A stretch of 41,155 bases of DNA from an uncultured bacterium (GTDB taxonomy: Bacteria > Atribacterota > Atribacteria > Atribacterales > Caldatribacteriaceae). The number at the start of each line of letters is the position of its first letter. Position 1 is the first letter of the stretch. The notes beneath the pieces are model-generated. The model saw nothing but the letters and a program-made list of their open reading frames with translations, was not told the DNA's origin and did not search any database. Below, in pieces: positions 25,708-34,249 of this stretch. The stretch is taken from positions 1-41,155 of the forward strand of contig CAKZPS010000068.1 of assembly GCA_937139415.1 (NCBI GenBank). Direction: 5' to 3'. A program made the position numbers and the translations under genes.

Positions 25708-25816
25708 CCCGCCCTCTTCGTGGAAAGAGGAGGTGGGAAAGATGTGTTGGATTGTTCCTCAGCGTGGGTAGCCCTCCCTCTCCCTCCTCCTCTTGCGATG
25801 TGGAAAAGAAAGGAGG
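25708..25816 (+). promoter_or_regulatory. riboswitch expression platform with alternative pairings
   Basis: Two mutually exclusive pairings can be drawn. Bases 25708-25718 (CCCGCCCTCTT) pair with 25725-25737 (AAGAGGAGGTGGG, with a 2-nt bulge), hiding the ribosome site GAGGAGG at 25727-25733. Alternatively 25725-25733 (AAGAGGAGG) pairs perfectly over 9 nt with 25786-25794 (CCTCCTCTT). That segment can also pair with the btuF ribosome site AGGAGG at 25811-25816. No T tract is seen, so control by translation is more likely than by termination. Confidence 0.55.
25742..25771 (+). CDS. nine-residue leader ORF downstream of the riboswitch
   Basis: ATG at 25742 follows a strong ribosome site (GAGGAGG 25727-25733, 8 nt upstream) that the riboswitch platform can hide. 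It encodes MCWIVPQRG and stops at TAG 25769-25771, about 40 nt before the btuF ribosome site. It could be a regulatory leader peptide, with translation clearing the pairing between 25725-25733 and 25786-25794, or simply a chance ORF after the switch. No family can be assigned to a peptide this short. Confidence 0.4.
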   Translation: MCWIVPQRG

Positions 25817-25823
25817 AATGACA

Positions 25824-26747
25824 ATGCGAAGAGTGCTTTGGGGAGCTCTCGGATTGGTATGGTGTATTCTCGTTACCTTTGCGGGATTTACGCAAGAGAT
25901 TGTACTTCAAGATGACTGGGGGAGAGAGGTCAAGCTCTCTGCGCCGCTCCGGCGCATTATCTCCCTTTCTCCTTCGAATACGGAGATAGTTTTTGCTTTG
26001 GGAATGGAGGAATTTTTGGTTGGCGTAACGAGCTACTGCAACTATCCACCGCAGACGCAAAAGATAGAGAAAGTGGGCAATGTCACCGAGGTGGATGTGG
26101 AAAGAGTAGTGGCGCTCAATCCGGAAGTGGTTTTAGCCGGTTCTCTGACTCCTCCTGAGGTGGTGGAGCGCTTAGAAAAGCTTGGTATCCCGGTTTTTGT
26201 TCTCGATCCCCATAATATCGAGGAAGTGCTTGAAGATATTGACAAAGTGGCCATTATTGGGGGAGTAGAAAAGAGAGGACAAGAGATGGTGCAAGCCATG
26301 CGGGCAAAAATCCAAGCGATCACCGACCGGATTTCTTCCCTCTCCGAAGAGGAAAAACCGCGGGTCTTGCACGTTCTCTGGCATGATCCCATTTGGACGG
26401 CGGGGAAAGGAACCTTTATCGATGAATTCATTGTCAAAGCGGGTGGAGTGAACGCGGTTTCCGATCTCACTGGTTATGTGATCTTGGATTTAGAGGAGGT
26501 GTTCCGGCGTAATCCGGAGATCATCACAGTGGTTACCTCCCATGGCGCGGAGAAGGTCTCATACGAGTTTTTCCTCACCGATGAACGCCTTAAAGTGCTT
26601 CGGGCGGTAGAGGCGGGGAAGGTGTTCATGGTGGATAGCGATCTCGTTTCGCGACCCGGTCCACGGGTGGTGGAGGCGTTGTCTCTTTTTGCCCAAATCG
26701 TGCATCCGGAGATTTTCGATGTATATGTCCCACCGCAGGAAGAATAG
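25824..26747 (+). CDS. btuF: cobalamin/corrinoid-binding protein of ABC transporter (BtuF-type)
   Basis: Secreted class III substrate-binding protein of 307 residues. A signal peptide (RRVLWGALGLVWCILVTFAG) precedes ISLSPSNTEIVFALGM, typical of BtuF/FecB-type proteins. Later parts include LWHDPIWTAGKGTF and DEFIVKAGGVN, and a short C-terminal helix. No lipobox is seen. The start at ATG 25824 has AGGAGG 7 nt upstream (ATG 25818 is too close). It lies directly after a cobalamin riboswitch, which strongly supports corrinoid rather than siderophore as substrate. Its end overlaps the permease gene by 29 bases. Confidence 0.9.
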   Translation: MRRVLWGALGLVWCILVTFAGFTQEIVLQDDWGREVKLSAPLRRIISLSPSNTEIVFALGMEEFLVGVTSYCNYPPQTQKIEKVGNVTEVDVERVVALNPEVVLAGSLTPPEVVERLEKLGIPVFVLDPHNIEEVLEDIDKVAIIGGVEKRGQEMVQAMRAKIQAITDRISSLSEEEKPRVLHVLWHDPIWTAGKGTFIDEFIVKAGGVNAVSDLTGYVILDLEEVFRRNPEIITVVTSHGAEKVSYEFFLTDERLKVLRAVEAGKVFMVDSDLVSRPGPRVVEALSLFAQIVHPEIFDVYVPPQEE

Positions 26748-27732
26748 GCAATTCCTCCGTCTTCTTGGTCTCGTGGTGGGAGGCTTATTGGGGAGCATCG
26801 TGTTTGCCCAAGGGGTTGGTGGTGGGGGATACTCTTGGCATGACTCTTTTGCTCTCTTTTCTCCTTCTACCCTCTCCACGATTGACCGAACCATTCTCTT
26901 CCACATCCGTCTCCCACGGATCATTATTGCCGTGCTCGTGGGAGGAGGATTGGCCCTTGGTGGGGCAGCCCTCCAGGGCATGTTCCATAACCCTCTCGTC
27001 GATCCCTATGTTTTGGGAGTGAGTTCCGGAGCCGCACTCGGAGCGGTGGTGGCTATGGTGAGCGGCATTTATTTCGGACTCTTCACCATCCCTCTTTTTG
27101 CTTTTAGTGGTGCGGTTTGCACGGCTTTTGTCGTCTTTCGCTTGGGAATGGTAGCAAAACGCATCCCTCTTGAAACCCTCCTCTTGGCGGGGGTGGCTAT
27201 GGGCATGTTCCTCTCTGCCTTTATCTCCTTGGGTATGTTTTTAGCCGGGGAGGATCTCCATCAGATTGTTTTTTGGACCATGGGAGGATTGTGGGGCCGG
27301 GGATGGATGGAGGTGAGGATGGTAGTTTTCCCCTTTCTCATCGGGGTTCCCCTTCTCTTTTCTTTTACTCGGGAGCTCAACGCCTTTCTCTTGGGAGAGA
27401 AGGTGGCGCAGAGTTTAGGGGTGGACGTGGAGAAGGTGAAAAAGTGGCTTCTTCTCTTCGTTTCTCTCCTTGTGGCTTCCTGTGTTGCCGTGAGTGGGGT
27501 CATCGGTTTTGTGGGTTTGGTCGTTCCTCATCTTTTGCGTCTTTTGGGCTGCGAGGACCATCGCTTTCTCTTACCCCTTTCTTTCTTGGTAGGAGGGGTA
27601 GTGCTCCTGTGGGCGGATACCTTGGCGAGAACCATTTTGAATCCGGTAGAGCTCCCGGTGGGTATTGTGACCAGTATCATTGGTGCCCCCTTTTTTATTT
27701 ATCTCTTGCGGCGTAAGAAAAGAGAATGGTAA
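26719..27732 (+). CDS. btuC: cobalamin ABC transporter permease (BtuC/FecCD family)
   Basis: FecCD/BtuC-type permease of 337 residues, the usual length, with about ten membrane helices. The conserved block GGAALQGMFHNPLVDPYVLG followed by GVSSGAALGA (residues about 75-110) is diagnostic for the family, and FVGLVVPHLLRLL marks the later conserved ATPase-contact region. The start is ATG 26719 or 26725; the first has GGAGAT 5 nt upstream. It overlaps btuF at its start and btuD at its end (ATGG at 27726 lies before the TAA), showing tight translational coupling in a three-gene cobalamin-regulated operon. Confidence 0.93.
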   Translation: MYMSHRRKNRQFLRLLGLVVGGLLGSIVFAQGVGGGGYSWHDSFALFSPSTLSTIDRTILFHIRLPRIIIAVLVGGGLALGGAALQGMFHNPLVDPYVLGVSSGAALGAVVAMVSGIYFGLFTIPLFAFSGAVCTAFVVFRLGMVAKRIPLETLLLAGVAMGMFLSAFISLGMFLAGEDLHQIVFWTMGGLWGRGWMEVRMVVFPFLIGVPLLFSFTRELNAFLLGEKVAQSLGVDVEKVKKWLLLFVSLLVASCVAVSGVIGFVGLVVPHLLRLLGCEDHRFLLPLSFLVGGVVLLWADTLARTILNPVELPVGIVTSIIGAPFFIYLLRRKKREW

Positions 27733-28964
27733 AAGAATTGCTCTCCGTCCACCATCTCACTTTCGCCTACTCCGGAGATTGTGTTCTCCAGGGAGTGGAT
27801 TTTACGCTCCATCGAGGAACCTTCTTGGGGATCGTCGGCCCGAACGGTTCGGGGAAAACTACCCTCCTCCATCTTTTGGCTCGGCTCCTCCCTTTGCAGG
27901 AAGGGATAATCTGTTTTGAGGGTAAGGAGATATGGCGTTACAGTCACACCGAATGGGCAAAAAAGGTGGCCATTGTCTTTCAGGAAATTCCCACTCGAGT
28001 GAGTTTGCCCTGTCAGGAGGTGATCGCCATGGGGCGATTTCCCTACCTCCGTCGTTTTGCCCGAGAGGGGGAGGAAGACGAACGAGCCGTGCAATGGGCA
28101 ATGGAAATGACGGAAACGTGGCAGTTTGCCGAGCGGGATTTTGGGGAACTCTCCGGTGGTGAGAAACAACGAGTGATGATTGCTCGAGCCTTGGCACAGA
28201 AGCCCACTCTTTTACTCCTTGACGAGCCGACCAGTCACTTGGATGTTTTGCATCAACTTGAAGTGATGCAAATCTTACGTGCTCTGCAGCGGGAAGGCAT
28301 CACGATTATTGGTATTTTCCATGATCCCAACGTGGTTGCCCAGTGGTGTCAGTACGCCCTTTTCCTGAAGGGAGGGAGAGTCTTACGATTTGGTACCACC
28401 GAAGAGGTGATGCGCAAAGAGTATCTCGCCGAACTTTTGGAGGTGGAATTTATAGAACATACCCATCCCCTCTCTCTACGCCCCTTTTTCACGCCCCTTG
28501 AGCTTCGGAAGAGACCCTCACGGGGAATTACCGTTCACCTCATCTGTGGAGGAGGACGAGGCATTCCCTTCGTAAGAAAATTTTTGGAAGCCGGATTTTC
28601 CTTGAGTGTGGGCATTGTCAATCGCTTCGATTCTGACGAAGAACTGGCTATACAGCTCCGACTTCCGGTAGTCAGCGAAAAACCGTTTTCTCCCTTTAGT
28701 GAAGAGAGTTTGCACCATGCCTTACATCTTGCCCGCAAAGCACAGTGGGTCTTTATCGTACCCACCTATTGGGGAAGGGGAAACCTCCTCAACTTGGAAC
28801 TTGCCCGACTCCTCCTTCTTGAGGGGAAACGAGTTTTCTTGCTTCGCGAGGGTTTCGATCCCCGTTTCGATTATACCGGTGGCGAGGCACGAAAAAAGTT
28901 AGCAGAACTGGCACACCACGGAGCCCAGGTGTTGGAACGGGTGGAAGAATTGTGGGAGAAGTAA
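27726..28964 (+). CDS. btuD: cobalamin ABC transporter ATPase (BtuD/FecE) with C-terminal extension
   Basis: ABC ATPase of 412 residues. Residues 1-255 are a normal BtuD/FecE domain: Walker A GPNGSGKTT (near 38), signature LSGGEKQRV (near 142), Walker B LLLLDEPTSHLD, and the switch His in FHDPN. Usual length is about 260, so about 155 extra residues follow. The tail begins ITVHLICGGGRGIPFVRKFL and continues with SVGIVNRFDSDEELA, VFIVPTYWGRGNLLNLELA and FLLREGFDPRFDYTGG. It looks like a nucleotide- or cofactor-binding Rossmann-type fold (repeated beta-alpha units and a glycine-rich first loop). Its family is not recognised here. A regulatory or corrinoid-handling role is conceivable. No obvious break suggests it is a second gene. 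Confidence 0.9.
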   Translation: MVKELLSVHHLTFAYSGDCVLQGVDFTLHRGTFLGIVGPNGSGKTTLLHLLARLLPLQEGIICFEGKEIWRYSHTEWAKKVAIVFQEIPTRVSLPCQEVIAMGRFPYLRRFAREGEEDERAVQWAMEMTETWQFAERDFGELSGGEKQRVMIARALAQKPTLLLLDEPTSHLDVLHQLEVMQILRALQREGITIIGIFHDPNVVAQWCQYALFLKGGRVLRFGTTEEVMRKEYLAELLEVEFIEHTHPLSLRPFFTPLELRKRPSRGITVHLICGGGRGIPFVRKFLEAGFSLSVGIVNRFDSDEELAIQLRLPVVSEKPFSPFSEESLHHALHLARKAQWVFIVPTYWGRGNLLNLELARLLLLEGKRVFLLREGFDPRFDYTGGEARKKLAELAHHGAQVLERVEELWEK

Positions 28965-29008
28965 GGGTGACACGGTATTCCCGCGATTCTCGAAGAATAA
29001 AAGCAGTG

Positions 29009-29017
29009 TGATATAAT
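29009..29017 (+). promoter_or_regulatory. extended -10 promoter before the surface-protein gene
   Basis: TGATATAAT at 29009-29017 is a perfect TATAAT with the TGn extension. The -35 is weak. Transcription would start near 29024, with the ribosome site GAGGTGAAAGGA following and ATG at 29041, so this probably starts a new unit after the Btu operon. Confidence 0.6.
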
Positions 29018-29040
29018 TGTACTAAGCGAGGTGAAAGGAT

Positions 29041-30573
29041 ATGAGAGCCCGTTTTTGGCCCTTCTTGGTGATCGTTTTGGTGATGGTGTTTTTGGGGGTT
29101 TCGCCCTTCCTTTTTGCCCAACCGCGAGTTTTTCTCCGCTTCAATCTTCGGCCGGAAATCTATATTTCCATTCCTCGGTCTCCCCAAATAACTCTTTCCA
29201 TCGATCGAGGAGAGGGAGCCAATTATTTCATCGGCGATCCTTTGCGGATTACCTATCGCACCACTCGAGAAGGGTACATTAATCTCATTGACTACCTTCC
29301 CGATGGGGATGTTCGCATTTTGGTGAGAGATGAATTGGTTCGAGGGGGTGTGGGCAATGAGTATCGGACCACCGTTTCCGGTCCGGGTGGCGAAGAACGC
29401 TTAGTCATTCTCTTCACCCCCAACCCGGTGAGTGAGAGTTTGCTTGAAGAGTTCATTCGTGCTCCTCATCAGGGGAGTCGAATTTTCGGTGGGCGATACG
29501 CAGTCGATCGTATTTCCTTTCACGTGATGAGTCGTTTAGAGGCAACCACCTTGACCATCGAGCCTGCCTCGGTCACTATCGGTGCTTCGCGGTCTCTCGT
29601 TTTCACTGCCGTTTTACGGACCTCAAGTGGTCGGCCTTTGGCTGGTCGGGAGCTCTTGTGGTCGGTTGACGGAGGTTTGTTGAGTTCTTCACGGACCTTG
29701 ACCGATCCTCAGGGACGTTCGCGAAATACTTTCTATGCTCCTTCTTTCGCCGGTACCGTTCACATACAGGTGAGTTTTTCGGGAGATATCCGTTTGGCGC
29801 CGTCGCAGGCGGTAGCAACAGTTGAAGTAGGTGTAAGGCCTCTTGCCACTACCCTGCGGATTGAACCCTCTTCTTTCACGATGGAGTCGGGTGGAAATAT
29901 ACGCCTCAACGCTTTCTTGGAAGACGAAGACGGTAACCCTCTTCCCGGGCAGAAAATCTCCTGGGAAGGAGATGCAGGGAGTTTCAGTGCCCGCTCTACC
30001 ACTACCGATGCCACCGGAAAAACCTCGGTAGTTTACTCTGCACCTTCGGTGACCGAAGGTACCTCGGTAGAGATAACCGCAAGTTTCGGAGGGACGTCGC
30101 GCTTTTCTCCTTCTTCGGCCACGGTTTCGGTGGAGGTCCTGCCCCCGTTGTCCTACGCTCTCAATGCTACTCTCTTCTATGTTGACTTTGGTGGGGATAC
30201 GATTCGCCACAATGGCGATAACCTCCGCTATACGGGGAGAATCGTGTCGGGATTTGGAGCGAATGAAGTTTCCTTCTTAGAGATGCGCAGTAGAGATGCG
30301 GTGGAGTTTGTTTTTTCACCGGGGGGACTGCCCACCGAGGGGAGTATTTTGCTCTGGATGCAGGGCGAGGCAGGAGCCCGTGCTCGCCTTACCCTCAACG
30401 GTAAGCGTTTGGGGGTTTTTCCCGTTGAGCGGGATGTTTTGAGCCCCACCGAAGAGTACGAAGTGGTTCTCTCTCAAAAGAACCTGGTGGGAGGAGAGAA
30501 TCGCCTCCGTATTGAGGTTGATCCACAAACCGGAAAAACCATCCGTTTGCAGAAGGTGATCGTGGCCTTCTGA
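29041..30573 (+). CDS. secreted DUF4384 and Ig-like repeat protein
   Basis: Secreted protein of 510 residues. The signal peptide (RFWPFLVIVLVMVFLGVSPF) is cut before the mature start QPRVFLRFN. Residues about 55-160 resemble DUF4384 (YFIGDPLRITYRTTREGYIN, then DYLPDGDVRILV), a domain found in envelope-associated proteins. Two Ig-like/invasin-type (Big) repeats follow at about 170-265 and 268-365; each begins ATTLTIEPASVT or ATTLRIEPSSFT and contains GRPLAG/GNPLPG and TTDATGKTSVVYSAPS. The last 140 residues are another beta-rich module (LFYVDFGGDTIRHNGDN). It is probably anchored or displayed in the periplasm or on the surface. Function unknown. Confidence 0.82.
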   Translation: MRARFWPFLVIVLVMVFLGVSPFLFAQPRVFLRFNLRPEIYISIPRSPQITLSIDRGEGANYFIGDPLRITYRTTREGYINLIDYLPDGDVRILVRDELVRGGVGNEYRTTVSGPGGEERLVILFTPNPVSESLLEEFIRAPHQGSRIFGGRYAVDRISFHVMSRLEATTLTIEPASVTIGASRSLVFTAVLRTSSGRPLAGRELLWSVDGGLLSSSRTLTDPQGRSRNTFYAPSFAGTVHIQVSFSGDIRLAPSQAVATVEVGVRPLATTLRIEPSSFTMESGGNIRLNAFLEDEDGNPLPGQKISWEGDAGSFSARSTTTDATGKTSVVYSAPSVTEGTSVEITASFGGTSRFSPSSATVSVEVLPPLSYALNATLFYVDFGGDTIRHNGDNLRYTGRIVSGFGANEVSFLEMRSRDAVEFVFSPGGLPTEGSILLWMQGEAGARARLTLNGKRLGVFPVERDVLSPTEEYEVVLSQKNLVGGENRLRIEVDPQTGKTIRLQKVIVAF

Positions 30574-30580
30574 GTCATTG

Positions 30581-32143
30581 GTGAACATGGATTGGGATAT
30601 ATATCGAGTTTTTGACCGTATCAACGGGTACGTATATCTTATCGATGCCGAGACGTATAGAGTGCTCTATGCCAATGCCGCCCTGAAAAGACTTTACGGA
30701 GAGGCAATCGAGGGGCGCTTGTGCTTTGAAGTTTTTCAAGGGCAGAACGCCCCGTGTTCTTTCTGTCCCAACGAAAAAGTTCTTGCTTCACCTAAGAGAG
30801 TGCATTTTTTCGAGTGGTACCACGAGAAGCTCGGGCGCCATTTCTACTGCATGGATTTCGCCTTGGATAGCGTAGGGAATCGCAAGGGGAAGTTAGAAAT
30901 TGCCATTGACATCACCGAAGCAGCTTCGCTGCGTTCCGCACTGGAAGAGTTCTCCCGTCTTTTTCTCTCCTTGACCCACGATTATGAAACGAACATTGAG
31001 AAAATCTTACGTTTCGTGCTCGAGAAGTGGCAGGGGAGAGAGGTTGCCTATCGCAACGCAGACGGAGAAGTGGTGGTAGTTCGAGAAGGAGAACAAATTT
31101 TTACTCCCCAAACATGGCGGGATATTCTCGCCATCAAGGAGCGAAGAACGGTTTTACGGTTGAAAAAAGATGGGAGGCGAATTTTGGTCTTTCGGGTTGG
31201 TTACGAGGCCGCGCTGGGCATCATTCGGAGTATGCAAAAAAGACCGGTATGGTTGGGGGATCTTCATCTTATTGTTGTGCAACTCTTGAGTTTAGAAGAA
31301 GGACAGAGAAGAGAAAAACGGCGTTGGTTCAATCTCTTCGATCGTAGTCCAGACCTCTTATTTTTGGTTGCTGAGGATGGAACCATCGCGGAAAGTAACA
31401 CCCGAGTGAGAGAAATTTTGGGATGGGAGAAAGAATCTTTGGTGGGCCAGCATATCGAAACCTTATTTGGTGCCGGAATATGGCCTATGCTTCTTGCCCG
31501 AGTTCGCGTTGCTCCTTCTTCTTCGGTGGAAATTGATGTTCTCGATGTTCACGAAACTTGGTTCCATTTTGAGGCCCGCATTTCCCTCTTTGGAGAACAT
31601 GAAGGGAAGTTTTTTTACCTTGTGGCCTTGCGGGACATTGGTGAACGGAAAAAGTACGAATCGGTTCTCCTGAAATTCGCCCTCTGTGACCAGCTGACCG
31701 GACTGTATAATCGTCATTTCTTGGAAGAGTATTTAGCCAAGGAACTGGCGCGGTGTAAGAGAGAAGGGTATCCCCTTTCCATAGCCATGGTGGACGTCGA
31801 TTCGTTTAAAAAAATTAACGATTTCTACGGTCACATTTTTGGCGACGAGGTTTTGAAAATGGTGGCAAAAACTATGCAGGAGACGGTGCGGGCCAGTGAT
31901 ATTGTGGCTCGTTATGGAGGCGATGAATTCATACTCGTTTTACCCAGGGCGGGCGAAGATGAAGCTCTTTTGGTGATGGAACGATTGGTGAAGCGCCTCC
32001 GGAGTGGGCAAATCCAGGGCGAGCCTTTTTCCGTCGCCATCTCCTATGGGGTACATACCTGGGACGGGCAAAAGAATGTTACCGAACTCTTCCACGAAAT
32101 TGATCACCGCATGTATGCAATGAAAAAGAGAGGCTCTCTATGA
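30581..32143 (+). CDS. PAS-PAS-GGDEF diguanylate cyclase
   Basis: Cytoplasmic signalling enzyme of about 520 residues that makes cyclic di-GMP from two GTP. Residues about 5-115 form a PAS domain with a cysteine cluster (APCSFCPNEKVL), as in redox or metal-sensing PAS proteins. A second PAS domain is at about 245-360 (FDRSPDLLFLVAEDGTIAE). The GGDEF domain follows (DQLTGLYNRHFLEEYL, MVDVDSFKKIND, RYGGDEFILVLPR). The active motif GGDEF is intact. The inhibitory I-site RxxD (RASD) lies exactly five residues before it, so feedback inhibition is expected. No membrane helix is seen. The start (GTG 30581 or ATG 30587) is uncertain because the ribosome site is weak. Confidence 0.92.
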   Translation: MNMDWDIYRVFDRINGYVYLIDAETYRVLYANAALKRLYGEAIEGRLCFEVFQGQNAPCSFCPNEKVLASPKRVHFFEWYHEKLGRHFYCMDFALDSVGNRKGKLEIAIDITEAASLRSALEEFSRLFLSLTHDYETNIEKILRFVLEKWQGREVAYRNADGEVVVVREGEQIFTPQTWRDILAIKERRTVLRLKKDGRRILVFRVGYEAALGIIRSMQKRPVWLGDLHLIVVQLLSLEEGQRREKRRWFNLFDRSPDLLFLVAEDGTIAESNTRVREILGWEKESLVGQHIETLFGAGIWPMLLARVRVAPSSSVEIDVLDVHETWFHFEARISLFGEHEGKFFYLVALRDIGERKKYESVLLKFALCDQLTGLYNRHFLEEYLAKELARCKREGYPLSIAMVDVDSFKKINDFYGHIFGDEVLKMVAKTMQETVRASDIVARYGGDEFILVLPRAGEDEALLVMERLVKRLRSGQIQGEPFSVAISYGVHTWDGQKNVTELFHEIDHRMYAMKKRGSL

Positions 32144-33639
32144 CCTTTTTGCGAGGGAATGTTTTTCTTCCCCCCGGAACTCCATTTCGGGAGAAGAATC
32201 CTTGGGACTACGTTCCTGCCCTCAACGAAGAGAATGCTCGAGAGAACCTGGTTCCCCTCCCCGAAGCCCTGGTTCGGGTAGTCCTTCCGGAGACTCGTTC
32301 CGTGGTAACCCAAGGGTTGACCAATGACGAGGGAGAATTTTTTGTCCGAGTCCCCCCGGAAGCGCAGTATCTCGTGGAAGTTTTTTTCGGCGGGAAACTG
32401 ATTGCGTTAGCTTTTATTGAGGTAAAAGAAAAGAAGGAGCTCGATGTCGGAGCTATCGATAGTCTTTCCACCGCCTATGCTTTGGGGAAAATACAGGAGA
32501 GTGTTTTCAGAGCAAGTGTTTCTCCCCGAACCTTACAGAAATTGCAACGAGAGGTAGAACGTCTGTGGAAGAAGGGGTGGGGATTAGAAAAGCTACCGGC
32601 AAAAAAAGGCTTGGTCACTCCACCTCCTTATCCCTTCGACCCCTTCGGTTTAATTCGGCGGTTTGAGTATTTCTTTGTTCCTCAAGAGAAGCATCTCGTC
32701 GTGGCTTGGGAAACGAACGAAGAAGTTGAGGCTATTTTGTATTATCGTTCTTTCCGGGCGCGTCATTATAGTAGAGAACGGAGTGTTTTCGGTCTCCAAG
32801 GACGATTTGAAATAAAGGTTTACGAGTTTGAAGGTTACCTCTTTTACTTGGAAGTGCGAACCCGTCACCATCTTTTGGGACGGACCCCCGTTTCGGTAGC
32901 TCGTGCTCCCATTCTCCCTGTTCGTTGGCATATGGAGCTTCCTGGCCGACAGGAGGGTCCTCTTACTGTGACTCGAAAGGAAGTATCCGGGAGGAAGACT
33001 CTCCCCTTCCCGAACGGTGAAGGAGAATTGCCCATTGCTCTCAGAAAAGCTTTAGAACGCCGTTTCGAAGCGGAGGTCGAATTTTCTTTTCCCCGGCGGG
33101 CCAACATTCCTCGCTATTTCATCCGTGAGGGTTTTGAAGAACTTGAGCTTACCTTCTATTTTCCTGAGGACCATTCGGTACTGTGGGGGCCGGTAGGCCA
33201 ATCATCGGGGGTCATGGTCGCTCAAAATGATTGGCAACGTTTCTTGGGGCAATGGGAGAAAATAGTTCCCCAATTTTCCTTTGAGACTCATTTTCTGGAA
33301 ATGGGGTATAGTACCCCTTTTGTGGAAGTCGTTGCCTATCGGAACGGGGAATACTTTCGCCTCTTCACTCATGCGGAGTTACGTGACCCGGTGGTCATCT
33401 TATCGGCGCGTTCGCTCCTCTCCTTAGATTTAGACACGGTTCTCTACTACCGGGGCAAATTACACCTCTTTGGCGAGGGTCTGTTTGAGGAGTACGTTAT
33501 TGAACTCGATTTCGAAGGGGAGTTTAGAGAAGAAGTAGACGACCATCACCTCAATCGGTGTGGGGGAGAATGCGTGGGCAAGGTCACTTTTTGGGTAGAC
33601 TTAACGATGAGGCATCGGGATACGGACAAAGCGATCTGA
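32140..33639 (+). CDS. protein of unknown function with regulatory-like and fibronectin-like domains
   Basis: Protein of 499 residues, no known function recognised. The start ATG overlaps the cyclase stop by four bases (ATGA), so it is probably co-translated with it. Residues about 40-105 resemble a carboxypeptidase-regulatory/prealbumin-like beta domain (ALVRVVLPETRSVVTQGLTN, GEFFVRVPPEAQYLVEVFF). Residues about 170-250 look like a fibronectin-type beta sandwich (VAWETNEEVEAILYYRSF and VYEFEGYLFYLEVRTRHHLL). No signal peptide or membrane segment is seen. Near the end HHLNRCGGECVGKV has a cysteine pair that might bind metal. Its last 56 bases overlap the 3' end of nth on the other strand. It could be a partner of the cyclase, but this is only from linkage. 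Confidence 0.75.
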   Translation: MTFLRGNVFLPPGTPFREKNPWDYVPALNEENARENLVPLPEALVRVVLPETRSVVTQGLTNDEGEFFVRVPPEAQYLVEVFFGGKLIALAFIEVKEKKELDVGAIDSLSTAYALGKIQESVFRASVSPRTLQKLQREVERLWKKGWGLEKLPAKKGLVTPPPYPFDPFGLIRRFEYFFVPQEKHLVVAWETNEEVEAILYYRSFRARHYSRERSVFGLQGRFEIKVYEFEGYLFYLEVRTRHHLLGRTPVSVARAPILPVRWHMELPGRQEGPLTVTRKEVSGRKTLPFPNGEGELPIALRKALERRFEAEVEFSFPRRANIPRYFIREGFEELELTFYFPEDHSVLWGPVGQSSGVMVAQNDWQRFLGQWEKIVPQFSFETHFLEMGYSTPFVEVVAYRNGEYFRLFTHAELRDPVVILSARSLLSLDLDTVLYYRGKLHLFGEGLFEEYVIELDFEGEFREEVDDHHLNRCGGECVGKVTFWVDLTMRHRDTDKAI

Positions 33640-34231
33640 CCGGACAACGGGAACACTGCGGTTTTTTGGCCTGGCAAATGAACCGTCCTAAGAAGCCTAA
33701 GAGGTGGGTGGCACGAACCCACTGCGGTTGAGGAATGAGGCGCATCAAGTCGCTTTCAATTTTTTCTGGGGAAGAAGAGGAAGAGAGACGGAGACGTTGT
33801 GCCACCCTCCCCACGTGGGTATCCACCGGTAGCGCAGGTTGTCCGAAAGCATTACCGAGCACGATATTGGCCGTTTTTCTCCCCACTCCAGGAAGCTGTA
33901 CCAACTCTTCGATCGACGGGGGAACTTCTCCGTGGAACTTTTCCACTAAAATGCGGCTCGCTTCTTGAATGAAGCGCGACTTCTGACGGTAGTAACTCAA
34001 GGAACGAATCATTGCCTCGACCCCTTCTTGAGGGGCTTCGGCTAAAGCTTGAGGAGTGGGAAAACGAGCGAAGAGAACCTTAGTGACTTGATTCACTCTC
34101 TCGTCTTGTGCTTGCGCTGCTAAAATGGTGGCGATGAGGAGCTCGAAAGGGTTGCGAAATTCAAGGAGTAACCGTGCCTCCGGAAAATGTTGTTCTAAGA
34201 GACCTAAAATACGAGTTACTCGGTCTTCCAT
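33584..34231 (-). CDS. nth: endonuclease III
   Basis: Base-excision DNA glycosylase/AP lyase of 215 residues, the usual length. The helix-hairpin-helix LPGVGRKTANIVL contains the catalytic Lys. The catalytic Asp is in LPVDTHVGRVAQRL. The [4Fe-4S] cluster cysteines have the exact C-x6-C-x2-C-x5-C spacing (CQAKKPQCSRCPVRSLC). The start at minus-strand ATG (34231) follows AAAGGGGGG; the GTG at 34237 is less likely. It is transcribed leftward from an upstream promoter shared with the LptA-like gene and overlaps the convergent gene at 32140-33639 by 56 bases. It repairs oxidised pyrimidines. Confidence 0.95.
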   Translation of the reverse strand: MEDRVTRILGLLEQHFPEARLLLEFRNPFELLIATILAAQAQDERVNQVTKVLFARFPTPQALAEAPQEGVEAMIRSLSYYRQKSRFIQEASRILVEKFHGEVPPSIEELVQLPGVGRKTANIVLGNAFGQPALPVDTHVGRVAQRLRLSSSSSPEKIESDLMRLIPQPQWVRATHLLGFLGRFICQAKKPQCSRCPVRSLCPYPDASSLSLPKK

Positions 34232-34249
34232 CAGCACCCCCCTTTTTAA

